Positions 7,799 to 16,484 of a stretch of 64,000 nt of DNA are shown here, in pieces. Under the pieces are notes generated by a model, which saw nothing but the letters and a program-made list of their open reading frames with translations, made no database searches and had not been told where the DNA came from. Within the stretch, counting starts at the first letter, position 1. Every line of letters starts with the position of its first letter. The DNA is from Flammeovirga agarivorans (GTDB lineage Bacteria; Bacteroidota; Bacteroidia; Cytophagales; Flammeovirgaceae), in NCBI RefSeq assembly GCF_012641475.1, contig NZ_JABAIL010000001.1:620001-684000 (forward strand), given 5' to 3'. The translations under genes were made by a program, and so were the position numbers.

Positions 7799-7830
7799 AA
7801 GAGTTTTCGAATTTCGAGGACTCTTTTTTT
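7799..7830 (+). terminator. Terminator following repeat copy 3
   Basis: AGAGTTTTCGA pairs with TCGAGGACTCT (11 pairs including two U-G) around a 3-base loop, followed by a T-run. The stem geometry equals that after copy 1 but the sequence differs. Confidence 0.9.
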
Positions 7831-7863
7831 ATTTTCTACCGTTAAATATCATTTTCTCTTACG

Positions 7864-7909
7864 TATATTTGAAACTTGATAAAAATTGCACAGTAGTTGT
7901 ATACAACTA
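7864..7909 (+). promoter_or_regulatory. Promoter element and 16-base palindrome for the 7944 gene
   Basis: TATATTTG (7864-7871) matches the Bacteroidota -7 element TAnnTTTG. No good -33 TTTG is visible at the right distance. About 20 bases downstream is the perfect palindrome TAGTTGTATACAACTA (7894-7909), which would lie in the early transcribed region. It could be a repressor operator or an RNA hairpin. Confidence 0.5.
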
Positions 7910-7943
7910 ACAGATAATCTTCATTTTAAATTGTTCAGTTCTA

Positions 7944-8942
7944 ATGTTATCCAAAATAACTAGAAATACTTTTACTTTTTTTGTTTTCTTTTTGCTGTTG
8001 TCTTCCTCGTCAGTAATGGGGCAGTATGCCAAATGGAAAGTGGGTTTTGGAGTACAATCTGAACAAATTTTTGCCAAGAATTGGAACAATACCTTATATC
8101 AATTCAATACAGAGAATGCTATGAATATACCTAAACTCGGTTGGGGTTGGGGGTTCAATTTTAATTCTGATTACGAAGTGATAGAAGGATTAGCAGTTGG
8201 TTTGAGATATGGAATGTCAACTTACGATTCTAAAACAGAATATCTAGGAGAGGAAGTCAGTCTTACGACAAAGTTTCATGATATTTCAGTTTATGGTGAT
8301 TTCTATATATTGAAATTTATTCCTAACTCTTTTTTACCACACATTAAAGAGAGTTTCTTTGTTAGAGTAGCTCCTACTTATCATAGTCTAAATGCTGAAA
8401 CGATTTTTCCAGATTCTTTAAGGGTATATCAATCTGAGAATATAACGATTGATTCAACTAGTTTTGTTGGCGTAGAAGGTACCTCTGGATTTGGTTTAAA
8501 TCTTGGTGTGGGATATACTCAGTATGTTACTGATAGGATCAGTATAACAGGAATGCTGAATATGGATTACAGCTTCGGACATAAAATTAATGGATTGTCT
8601 GATACTTATTTGGGAACAAATGACCCTTCAAGAGAAAGTGCTTTTGTTACAAGACTTTCTGCTGAAGTAAAAGTAGCGTATACTATTAAACAAAAGTTGC
8701 CTTTATGTCCTATTAAATCATGTCACATTCAACAGGAGCATAGGCATGCAGTGTTAGGAGGAGCGACGGTAAGAGGTAATAAGTATAGCTTAAGGCAAAA
8801 CCAGAAATATGGAGATAAACATAGAGGACAGGTAGAGCCTAAGAAGAGGAAAAAGACAAAAACTGAGAGGCAACAAAAACGCATTCAGAATAAAGAAAAA
8901 CGCAATCGTAAACGAATTAGGATATTCGGAGCCGGTCATTAA
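7944..8942 (+). CDS. Outer-membrane beta-barrel protein with a basic C-terminal tail
   Basis: 332 aa. A signal peptide (about residues 1-26, hydrophobic FFVFFLLLSSSSVMGQ) is followed by alternating strands typical of a small outer-membrane barrel (for example GLAVGLRYGMSTYDS, GFGLNLGVGYTQYVTDRISITG). After the last strand (about residue 250) the protein continues with LPLCPIKSCHIQQEHRHA, which has two Cys and three His, and ends in about 45 residues very rich in Lys and Arg (KKRKKTKTERQQKR...NRKRIRIFGAGH). A highly basic tail after a barrel is unusual and would be periplasmic or cytosol-facing during export. Specific role unknown. Confidence 0.65.
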   Translation: MLSKITRNTFTFFVFFLLLSSSSVMGQYAKWKVGFGVQSEQIFAKNWNNTLYQFNTENAMNIPKLGWGWGFNFNSDYEVIEGLAVGLRYGMSTYDSKTEYLGEEVSLTTKFHDISVYGDFYILKFIPNSFLPHIKESFFVRVAPTYHSLNAETIFPDSLRVYQSENITIDSTSFVGVEGTSGFGLNLGVGYTQYVTDRISITGMLNMDYSFGHKINGLSDTYLGTNDPSRESAFVTRLSAEVKVAYTIKQKLPLCPIKSCHIQQEHRHAVLGGATVRGNKYSLRQNQKYGDKHRGQVEPKKRKKTKTERQQKRIQNKEKRNRKRIRIFGAGH

Positions 8943-9017
8943 TGAAAATTTACACCGGAATTGATTTTTTTATCATTGAAAAATTTTATTTTTGGGACAA
9001 ATTAAATTTCCGGATAC

Positions 9018-9051
9018 TTTGCCAAACAATTTTTGCGGAACACTAAGTTTG
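9018..9051 (+). promoter_or_regulatory. Candidate promoter for psd
   Basis: TTTG (9018-9021), 22-base spacer and TAAGTTTG (9044-9051), 46 bases before the chosen psd start. Confidence 0.4.
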
Positions 9052-9097
9052 TTTTTAGAAGTATCGGGAACTAGTATTGTTCATTTTAAACACATTC

Positions 9098-9760
9098 ATG
9101 ACTATACATAAAGAAGGACATTCACTACTAATTAGCTTGTTAATTATTCTTGGGGTCCTAAACGCACCTTTGTACTACTATATACCACAATTTGGTATCT
9201 GGCATGGAATCGCATTAACTGTCAGTGTAATATTTTATTTATTGATTCTACAGTTTTTCAGAAACCCTAACAGAACAATTCCACAAGGAGAAAATTTAGT
9301 TATTGCACCTGCAGATGGTAAAGTAGTAGTGATCGAGGAGACAGAAGAAAATGAATACTTTAAAGATAAAAGGATTCAGATTTCGATCTTTATGTCACCT
9401 TTGAATGTTCACTTAAGTAGAAATCCTATTTCTGGAGTATTGAAATATTTTAAATACCACCCAGGAAAATTTCTAGTAGCATGGCACCCGAAGTCAAGTA
9501 CTGATAATGAGCGTACAACTTTAGTAACTGAAAACTCTAATGGTGTTCAGGTATTATTTAGACAAATTGCTGGAGCATTAGCAAGACGTATTCGTTGGTA
9601 TGTGGATGAAGGGGATCAGGTGAATCAAGGTGAAGAATTTGGTTTCATTAAATTTGGATCAAGGATAGATGTTTTTCTACCATTAGATTCAAAAATCAAT
9701 GTCACTTTAGAGCAGAAAACTAGAGGAGGAGAGACAATCATTGCAGAGTTACCTCAATAG
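9098..9760 (+). CDS. psd: Phosphatidylserine decarboxylase (archaetidylserine-type, short form)
   Basis: Makes phosphatidylethanolamine from phosphatidylserine at the membrane using a pyruvoyl group formed by self-cleavage. 220 aa. Two hydrophobic segments lie near the N-terminus (LLISLLIILGVLNA and GIALTVSVIFYLLIL). The core shows VIAPADGKVVVIEE, ISIFMSPLNVHLSRNPISG and the self-cleavage site FGSRID (about Gly187-Ser188), where Ser188 would become the pyruvoyl group. I prefer the ATG at 9098 (MTIHKEGH) over the frame start at 9077 because MxIHKEG is the usual N-terminus of this short class. Single gene ended by a terminator. Confidence 0.93.
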   Translation: MTIHKEGHSLLISLLIILGVLNAPLYYYIPQFGIWHGIALTVSVIFYLLILQFFRNPNRTIPQGENLVIAPADGKVVVIEETEENEYFKDKRIQISIFMSPLNVHLSRNPISGVLKYFKYHPGKFLVAWHPKSSTDNERTTLVTENSNGVQVLFRQIAGALARRIRWYVDEGDQVNQGEEFGFIKFGSRIDVFLPLDSKINVTLEQKTRGGETIIAELPQ

Positions 9761-9782
9761 TTATTGAAAGTATTAATTAAAA

Positions 9783-9818
9783 AAGCACTTCATATTCCTA
9801 AGTTTATGAAGTGCTTTT
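9783..9818. terminator. Bidirectional terminator between psd and the PhnP-like gene
   Basis: AAGCACTTCATA pairs with TATGAAGTGCTT, with A-run before and T-run after, between convergent genes. Confidence 0.85.
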
Positions 9819-9819
9819 T

Positions 9820-10590
9820 TTATAACTCAATTATTAGTCCGTCTTCGGCTAATTTCACATGTTCTGGAAGTTCTTTCTGAGTGTCTGAATGTAACCCCAT
9901 TTTATGCCCTATGTGGGTGAGGTATGCTTTTTTAGGTGATAGTTCCTGAATAACCTCAAGTGCTTCTTCTAGATTGTAATGTGAAATATGCTCCTTCCTC
10001 TGTAGAGCATTAATTACTAAAACATCTAAATTCTTTAACTTACTCATTTGGTCACTGTCAATCTTATTTGCATCAGTGATGTATGCAAAGTTCTTTATCC
10101 TGTAACCCATTACAGGTAACTTATAATGCCATACTTGAATTGGGTCAATTAATGTTTTCCCGATATAGAATTCTTGATCTTTTTTGATCTCATTTAAATT
10201 AACAGAAGGAACACCAGGGTATTTGTTTTCTGCAAAAACATAGCTAAACTCCTGCTTTAACTGTGAGAATACAGCATGTGTACCATAGAGTTCTATAGGT
10301 TTCATTCCGTTTAGAAAATAAAACCCTCTAATATCATCCATGCCTGCAGTGTGGTCTTTATGTTGGTGGGTAAAAACCAATCCGTCTAACTGAGTGATAC
10401 GCTCTCTCAATACCTGCTGTCTAAAATCAGGCCCTGAATCTATGATAATGCTTTCACCTTCATCTGTTTGAATATGTATAGATGAACGTAATCGTTTGTT
10501 TCGGTAATCTAATGATGTACAGACTTCACATTTACACCCAATAATTGGTATACCTTGTGAGGTGCCAGTTCCTAAAAAAGTTATTCTCAT
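9820..10590 (-). CDS. PhnP-like metallo-beta-lactamase-fold hydrolase
   Basis: 256 aa cytoplasmic metal hydrolase. MRITFLGTGTSQGIP opens the fold. The metal motif THQHKDH provides His75, His77, Asp79 and His80, and later ligands are expected in YITDANKI and LTHIGHKMG. Three cysteines at 19, 21 and 24 (CKCEVC) match the extra structural zinc site of the PhnP group. PhnP itself cleaves cyclic ribose phosphates, but these stand-alone Bacteroidota members are not assigned. It lies 6 bases downstream of the gene at 10597 and is surely co-transcribed with it. Confidence 0.85.
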   Translation of the reverse strand: MRITFLGTGTSQGIPIIGCKCEVCTSLDYRNKRLRSSIHIQTDEGESIIIDSGPDFRQQVLRERITQLDGLVFTHQHKDHTAGMDDIRGFYFLNGMKPIELYGTHAVFSQLKQEFSYVFAENKYPGVPSVNLNEIKKDQEFYIGKTLIDPIQVWHYKLPVMGYRIKNFAYITDANKIDSDQMSKLKNLDVLVINALQRKEHISHYNLEEALEVIQELSPKKAYLTHIGHKMGLHSDTQKELPEHVKLAEDGLIIEL

Positions 10591-10596
10591 GTCTTT

Positions 10597-10887
10597 TTAA
10601 ATAGAAAAATCTTTGTCCGTAACCTGTTGGTAAAGGGAAACATTTTTTTCACTAAGCTGTGAGGTGTCAATATCAATTTCCTTCAAGATATCAATCATCG
10701 ACTGTATTTTACCTTCTTGACTGTAAAATTTATTGATTATGGCCACTTTAGCATTTCTAATTAAGCAATACCCAGATTTGAAGCTACCTCTTTCATAACG
10801 AAGATTGTAATCGGATTCTGCAAAAATATCTTCAAGTTTTGCTTGTAAGTGTTTCGTAGGTTTTAAAGTACTTTTTGTATTTGACAT
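10597..10887 (-). CDS. Conserved-looking small protein co-transcribed with the PhnP-like gene
   Basis: 96 aa, no signal peptide or membrane segment. Residues 25-60 (DYNLRYERGSFKSGYCLIRNAKVAIINKFYS) look like a compact beta domain and the remainder is helical. The 6-base spacing to the hydrolase gene indicates an operon. I do not recognise a named family. Its N-terminal 15 residues are low complexity, so the true start could be a few codons further in. Confidence 0.65.
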   Translation of the reverse strand: MSNTKSTLKPTKHLQAKLEDIFAESDYNLRYERGSFKSGYCLIRNAKVAIINKFYSQEGKIQSMIDILKEIDIDTSQLSEKNVSLYQQVTDKDFSI

Positions 10888-10958
10888 AAAAAAACTGAAT
10901 AAATTACTTTTGCAATGTAATGTATTCAGCTTAGATATTTTGATGACTGTGAAAAAAA

Positions 10959-11333
10959 TTAATTATTAGTAACTTTATTCACTACGTTAACAAGGTTGTC
11001 AAAATTTAAAGGTTTAGGTAGGTACTCATTGATTCCAACAGCTTTGAAATCATCCATAGAGTAATTTTTTGCATTTCCTGTAATTGCTACAATTGGAACA
11101 TTTTTCTTTGTTTCATCATCTAACCCTCTAATTTTTTGGGCACATTCCATACCGTCCATAACAGGCATATTGATGTCAAGTAAAATGGCATCGTAATGAC
11201 TTTTGGCTAATTTGTCTAGTACTTGTTGTCCGTTTTTTACAGAGATGATTTCATAGTTTTGGAATTGTAACACTTTTCTTGTGATATTTTGAATCACAGA
11301 ACTGTCTTCAGCAACTAATATTTTTTTTCCCAT
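10959..11333 (-). CDS. Stand-alone receiver-domain response regulator (CheY-like)
   Basis: 124 aa, a single receiver domain with no output domain. Acidic pocket Glu9-Asp10, phosphoacceptor Asp53 (AILLDINMPVMDG), Thr in VAITGNA and Lys in LPKPLN are all present. It would transmit a phosphoryl signal by protein contact. No histidine kinase is adjacent. The 271 bases upstream (11334-11604) hold no recognised element. Confidence 0.9.
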   Translation of the reverse strand: MGKKILVAEDSSVIQNITRKVLQFQNYEIISVKNGQQVLDKLAKSHYDAILLDINMPVMDGMECAQKIRGLDDETKKNVPIVAITGNAKNYSMDDFKAVGINEYLPKPLNFDNLVNVVNKVTNN

Positions 11334-11622
11334 TTGTGTAAATAGTTTCAGATAGATACAGAAATATAAACTTGGTGTAGTGTTAATCTGTGTATTTTAG
11401 TTTCGATTACTTATATAATTTTACAAACTAATAGTGAAAATTAAAAATATTCTGAAAGATTAAATGCGTAAAAATTATAAACTTCTTTTAGTAAAATACA
11501 TTTCAAACTACATTGATAGAATTTTAACAATGAAGATCACTTGAAACTTATTTCTATTGTACTACCTATATTAAAATCGTAATGTTTTCTAAATTGCGAA
11601 AATCATGATCAAATTACATACA

Positions 11623-12135
11623 ATGAATAAACTGATTATCCATTTTTCAATTTTTACTTTAATCCTAGGCTTAGTTGCATTTGCACATCCAATACATTTA
11701 AGTGTTTGTGAAATGAACTTCAATAAAGAATCAAAATCATTAGAAATTGCACAAAAAGTATTCTTTGATGATTTAGAAGATGGTGTGGAGCTAATAGGAG
11801 GTCCTAAACTTAATTTATTTACTGAAAAAGAACATCCTGATAGTGATTTATGGCTTAATAGATATTTTAATCAACACCTAAAAGTTCAAATTAATGGGAA
11901 ACCCAAAGAGCTTATTTGGGTGGGTAGAGAAACGGATGCAAAGCAAGATATTCAAGCATTGTGGGTATATATGGAAATCCCCGGTATTAAAAAAGTAAAG
12001 GAATTGACCATAGAGAATACTATACTCTATGATGTACATCATGATCAAAGAAACATGTTGCATCTAACTTGTAATGATACAAAAAAGAGCTGGTTGTTTG
12101 ATTTTGAAAAAAATACAGAAACAATTCAATGGTAA
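11623..12135 (+). CDS. DUF6702 family exported protein
   Basis: About 170 aa with a signal peptide (MNKLIIHFSIFTLILGLVAFA). The following AHPIHLSVCEMNFNKESKSLEIAQKVFFDDLED is the pattern I associate with DUF6702, a Bacteroidota periplasmic family of unknown function. His and Cys just after the cleavage site are notable. The frame can also start six codons earlier at 11605, but the second ATG gives a more usual signal peptide. Single gene, neighbours unrelated. Confidence 0.7.
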   Translation: MNKLIIHFSIFTLILGLVAFAHPIHLSVCEMNFNKESKSLEIAQKVFFDDLEDGVELIGGPKLNLFTEKEHPDSDLWLNRYFNQHLKVQINGKPKELIWVGRETDAKQDIQALWVYMEIPGIKKVKELTIENTILYDVHHDQRNMLHLTCNDTKKSWLFDFEKNTETIQW

Positions 12136-12304
12136 ACATTGACTTTAGGGTAAAATGCTTTGTATATTAAATAATAGAATTAAGCTATTTATGAACTAGA
12201 AATTTCTGATTGTTAGCTAAATGACTTCAAATCATCTTTTTTTCATAAATACCTTGAGTATTATAAAAATAGTAAATGACCTATTACTCCTCTAAGTAAA
12301 CAAT

Positions 12305-15235
12305 ATGAGATTGCAAACATATAAACTATTCAGTGCTTTACTGACTCTTCTTTTATTGACAATTCTGGTACCTGATGTGGTATATGCTACCCATATTAGA
12401 GCAGGTGACCTTACTATGAGAAGAAAGCCAAACGGTGGTGATAGAGAATACATTATAACGGCAATTCTATACAGAGACGTTACAGGTGTTAATGCTGGAG
12501 ATGGTTTGATTGATTTTGGCGATGGATCAGATAATGCAATTGTGAAACCTCAGTCTTTGGGCTATACCGAAGATGGAGAAACAGAGATAATACAATATCA
12601 AGTAGAACATACTTTCCCTTCTGACGGTAATTATAAGGTAAGTTATTTTGAACGTAACAGAAACCCCGGTGTAAGAAATATGGAAATCTCTTCAGAGACT
12701 CCTTTTTACATTCAATCTGAATTTATGATTAACCCTGCTTTAGGATTGAATAGTTCGCCTGTACTTTTAATTCCTCCTGTAATTAAAGGAGCTATTGGAC
12801 AGAAATTTATTCATAATGCCGGAGCATATGACATTGATGGTGATAGTTTATCCTACCGATTAACCGTTTGTTTACAAGGTACTGATACACCGGTACAAAA
12901 CTACCGTTTTCCTGATGATCCAAATGAAGATTGGTCTAAAGTGACAGAGCAATGTGAAACTCCTGCTGTTTTCTATATTGATGAGTCGACAGGGGATTTA
13001 ACATGGGATGCACCTTTTGTAGCTGGTGAGTATAACGTTGCATTTTTTGTGGAAGAATGGCGAGATGGTATTCGAATAGGGGCAGTAAATAGAGATATGC
13101 AGGTCATTATTATCGACCCATTAAACTTAAGACCAATTATCGAAGGCCCTGCAGATACTTGTGTAATTGCAGGAGATCCTTTATTAAAAGAAATATTTGC
13201 CTACGATCAGGATAATGCACCGTGTTATAATTCAGATTCAACATTAGATTGGGGACCACATCCAATCAAATTAGAAATCTCACAGCAAAGTGATGAGATC
13301 GCAATCCCACCTTATGCTGATATGATTTTTACTCCTACTTATAGTGGAGTGAATAATTCAGAGGCTAGAGGGGACTTTAGTTGGACACCGCAATGTGCTG
13401 ATATTAGACAAGAACCTTATAAGATTACTTTTGAAGCCAAAGATTTTCCAGATAAATCTAACACGCAACTAGGAACATTACAGAATTGGAATGTTAGAGT
13501 TTTAGGTCCAGCACCTACAGGTTTGGTAGCTGAACCTGCTTCTTCAACAGATCTATCCAATGGAAATACGTTTGTAAGTTTAACATGGGACCCTTACACT
13601 TGTGATGGTGCAGATGAAATTCATATTTACAGAAAGAAAGGATCTTTTGATTTTAATCCTGTTTGTGAAACTGGTTTACCATCATGGACTGGTTATGAGT
13701 ATGTGAATTCAGTTGATGTATCAGAATCGTCATTTAGAGATTTTACTGTAGATCAAGGAGCAAATTATTGTTATAGAATTTATGCAACATTTAGATCTCC
13801 ACAAGGAGGAGAAAGTATTGCTTCAGAAGAAGACTGTGCATTTATTCCAGATAGCCAATATATCGTACAAGTAGATGTAGAATCTACTGAAGAAGAAAGT
13901 GGACAAATTAATTTAAAATGGACTGTACCAATGGATGTAACTCCTGGAAGAACACCATATTATAATGTTTACAGAGGAGAGGGAATGGAGAAAATTGAAT
14001 TTGATCAATATACTAAGATCAATACTGATCCATTAACTGATACTACCTTAGTTGACAACCTTCTAAATACTGTTGAAACAGAATATCATTACAGAATAGA
14101 ATTTTTAGAGGGAACTAGTTCTGATAATGCGGCACCTAGAGATACAACAACTTTAGCCTCCTATGTAAGGTTGTCATCTGATGCTGGTTTAGACTTTATT
14201 ACTTTAAATTGGACAGGAAATGTACCATGGAACCTTACTCCAGATACTGTCATTGTAAATACAGACACATCTGCAGTATACCATAAAGTCTATCGTAAAA
14301 TCGAAGGAGATGAAACAAGCTTTAGTTTATATGATAGTGTATTTACTCATTCAAATGGTTTAAGCTATACAGATAGAGGTACTGCAGATCTACCTTTGGA
14401 TGATAGAAAACTGTATACCTATTATATAGAAACCATTGGTTCATTTGAGCATCCATCTATTGCAGAGCCTTTGATTAATAGAACACAAGAATTAACTGTG
14501 GAACTATTAGATACTATCCCTCCTTGTCCACCAATTTTGTCTCTTGCTAATTTGGAAGAAGGTTTCCCTATGGACAGTTGTGTTGTTGAACCAGAAACGG
14601 ATGGGGAAAGATCTTGTCAGAAAGACCGTTTTGAAGTAGAGTTGACTTGGTTAAATGAGCAAGGTTCAAATTGTGATGATGACATTGTAAGCTATAATAT
14701 CTATTATTCAAGAAGGACAGCAGTATCAAAGAATGATTTTGGAGCACCTGTAGCGACAATGGATCATCCAGAAGGAAGACCATTAACCATTCAGTTGTTG
14801 TATGAATTCCTTAATAGAGAATATGTTGAAGGTAGTTATGCAGTAACTGCAGTAGATGACTCAGGAAATGAAAGTGATCTGAGCAATATAATTATCCAAG
14901 ATAATTGCCACTACTACGAGTTGCCGAATGCATTTAGTCCAAATGGTGATGGAATTAATGAGACTTTTATTCCAATGAGATGCCCTAGGTTTGTTAAGAG
15001 TATCAATTTTACGGTATTCAATCGTTGGGGTGTAGCCATATTCTCTTATAATTCTGATGAACATGATGGAGACATTGAGATCAATTGGAATGGTAAAACC
15101 GATTCAGGAAATGATGTCGAGCCTGGTAATTACTATTATAGAGGAGAAATGATGATTTATCGTCTTGAAGAAAGTGACGAGAAACAAGAAATAAAAGGTT
15201 CATTTGTGATTCTTAAGGGAAATGAATCTCAGTAA
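12305..15235 (+). CDS. Large secreted protein with gliding-motility (CHU_C) type IX sorting domain
   Basis: 976 aa. Signal peptide (residues about 1-29, ending VVYATHIRAG), then PKD/fibronectin-like beta modules: FDYGD-like IDFGDGSD near residue 77, fibronectin type III-like units at about 400-510, 520-620 and 630-730, and a last one at about 740-870. The end, LPNAFSPNGDGINETF... FNRWGVAIF... WNGKTDSGNDVEPGNYYYRGEM, is the gliding-motility-associated C-terminal domain, a type B sorting signal for type IX secretion in Bacteroidota. The protein is therefore predicted to be exported to the cell surface or medium. No enzymatic domain was recognised, so adhesion or structure is the likely role (inference). 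Confidence 0.88.
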   Translation: MRLQTYKLFSALLTLLLLTILVPDVVYATHIRAGDLTMRRKPNGGDREYIITAILYRDVTGVNAGDGLIDFGDGSDNAIVKPQSLGYTEDGETEIIQYQVEHTFPSDGNYKVSYFERNRNPGVRNMEISSETPFYIQSEFMINPALGLNSSPVLLIPPVIKGAIGQKFIHNAGAYDIDGDSLSYRLTVCLQGTDTPVQNYRFPDDPNEDWSKVTEQCETPAVFYIDESTGDLTWDAPFVAGEYNVAFFVEEWRDGIRIGAVNRDMQVIIIDPLNLRPIIEGPADTCVIAGDPLLKEIFAYDQDNAPCYNSDSTLDWGPHPIKLEISQQSDEIAIPPYADMIFTPTYSGVNNSEARGDFSWTPQCADIRQEPYKITFEAKDFPDKSNTQLGTLQNWNVRVLGPAPTGLVAEPASSTDLSNGNTFVSLTWDPYTCDGADEIHIYRKKGSFDFNPVCETGLPSWTGYEYVNSVDVSESSFRDFTVDQGANYCYRIYATFRSPQGGESIASEEDCAFIPDSQYIVQVDVESTEEESGQINLKWTVPMDVTPGRTPYYNVYRGEGMEKIEFDQYTKINTDPLTDTTLVDNLLNTVETEYHYRIEFLEGTSSDNAAPRDTTTLASYVRLSSDAGLDFITLNWTGNVPWNLTPDTVIVNTDTSAVYHKVYRKIEGDETSFSLYDSVFTHSNGLSYTDRGTADLPLDDRKLYTYYIETIGSFEHPSIAEPLINRTQELTVELLDTIPPCPPILSLANLEEGFPMDSCVVEPETDGERSCQKDRFEVELTWLNEQGSNCDDDIVSYNIYYSRRTAVSKNDFGAPVATMDHPEGRPLTIQLLYEFLNREYVEGSYAVTAVDDSGNESDLSNIIIQDNCHYYELPNAFSPNGDGINETFIPMRCPRFVKSINFTVFNRWGVAIFSYNSDEHDGDIEINWNGKTDSGNDVEPGNYYYRGEMMIYRLEESDEKQEIKGSFVILKGNESQ

Positions 15236-15268
15236 AATCTATTAATAAAAAAATAATTCTACTTTTGT

Positions 15269-15298
15269 AAAAGTATCCTCCAAAGGGATACTTTTACT
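15269..15298 (+). terminator. Terminator after the CHU_C gene
   Basis: AAAAGTATCC pairs with GGATACTTTT around TCCAAA-type loop. It separates the surface protein from the murG promoter. Confidence 0.75.
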
Positions 15299-15299
15299 G

Positions 15300-15328
15300 T
15301 TTGTTCAGAGTTATTTTTTTTAATTTTG
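15300..15328 (+). promoter_or_regulatory. Promoter of the murG-murC-ftsQ operon
   Basis: TTTG (15300-15303), 17-base spacer, TAATTTTG (15321-15328): a full match to the Bacteroidota -33/-7 consensus, 36 bases before the murG ATG. Confidence 0.7.
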
Positions 15329-15364
15329 AAACGTTATAACCCTTTTTTATATCAATAGATCACT

Positions 15365-16483
15365 ATGAAATTGAAAGTCATCATTAGTGGTGGAGGAACT
15401 GGAGGTCATATCTATCCTGCTATAGCCATCGCCAATGCTATTAAAGAACAAAATAGCGAAGCAGAGATTTTATTTGTCGGTGCAGAAGGTAGAATGGAGA
15501 TGGAAAAAGTACCTGAATCAGGTTACGAGATCATAGGTCTTCCTATAAGTGGTATCCAAAGAAGGTTGACGATACAAAATCTATATTTTCCATTTAAACT
15601 GATAAAAAGTTTATGGAAAGCTAGTAGTGTAGTACATGAATATAAACCCAATGTCGTTGTTGGAGTTGGTGGTTATGCTAGTGGTCCAATTATGTGGAGA
15701 GCACAATCGAATAAAATACCAACAGTAATTCAAGAGCAGAATGGATATGCAGGTTTAACCAATAAAATTCTTGGAGGTAGAGCAAATAAGATATGCGTTG
15801 CCTATCCTGGAATGGAATTTTACTTTCCTGAGAAGCTTATTGAATTTACAGGTAATCCAGTTAGACAAGATATCACAGATCTTGAAGAAAAGAAAAATGC
15901 AGCCTATCAAGAATGGAGCTTTTCTTCAGATAAAAAAACGGTATTTATTTTTGGTGGTAGTTTGGGTGCATTGACCTTAAATGAAAGTATGTCTGCAGGT
16001 GTAGACAAGTTACTGGAAAAAGGTATTCAGGTGATCTGGCAAACAGGTAAATATTACTTTGAGAAGTTCCATTCTCAATTTGGTGGTAGAGAGAAAGAGG
16101 GGTTACATGTTGTATCATTTATAAAAGATATGGCAGGTGTGTATGCTATTGCAGATGTAGTGGTAGGAAGAGCAGGCGCTCTTTCAATTTCTGAATTATG
16201 TTTGGCAGGGTTACCTACTATATTGGTTCCTTCTCCAAATGTAGCAGAAGATCACCAGACGAAAAATGCAATGGCATTGGTAAAAGAAAATGCGGCTATT
16301 TTAGTAAAAGATGTAGACGCTCGTTCTCAATTAATTGATGAGTTAATCACTTTGGTTGAGGATGAAGATTTGCAAAAATCATTATCTGAGAATATAACAA
16401 AACTTGGTAAGCCTAACGCTGCCAACGATATCGCATCTAAAGTTTTAGAGATTGCGGAAAAACATTACAAACGAATGAACTAA
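15365..16483 (+). CDS. murG: UDP-GlcNAc:lipid I N-acetylglucosaminyltransferase (MurG)
   Basis: Adds GlcNAc to lipid I to form lipid II at the inner face of the membrane. 372 aa. KVIISGGGTGGHIYPAIAIA is the N-terminal lipid-binding glycine loop, VGVGGYASGP and FGGSLGALTLNE follow, and the nucleotide-sugar motif VGRAGALSISELCLAGLPTILVPSP is intact. First gene of the local dcw segment. The stop codon and the murC start are separated by one base, so translation is probably coupled. Confidence 0.97.
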   Translation: MKLKVIISGGGTGGHIYPAIAIANAIKEQNSEAEILFVGAEGRMEMEKVPESGYEIIGLPISGIQRRLTIQNLYFPFKLIKSLWKASSVVHEYKPNVVVGVGGYASGPIMWRAQSNKIPTVIQEQNGYAGLTNKILGGRANKICVAYPGMEFYFPEKLIEFTGNPVRQDITDLEEKKNAAYQEWSFSSDKKTVFIFGGSLGALTLNESMSAGVDKLLEKGIQVIWQTGKYYFEKFHSQFGGREKEGLHVVSFIKDMAGVYAIADVVVGRAGALSISELCLAGLPTILVPSPNVAEDHQTKNAMALVKENAAILVKDVDARSQLIDELITLVEDEDLQKSLSENITKLGKPNAANDIASKVLEIAEKHYKRMN

Positions 16484-16484
16484 T

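Noticed and set aside
11334-11604. Possible RNA gene in the gap before the DUF6702 gene
   Set aside because: AT-rich sequence without hairpin-plus-T-run or tRNA-like structure.
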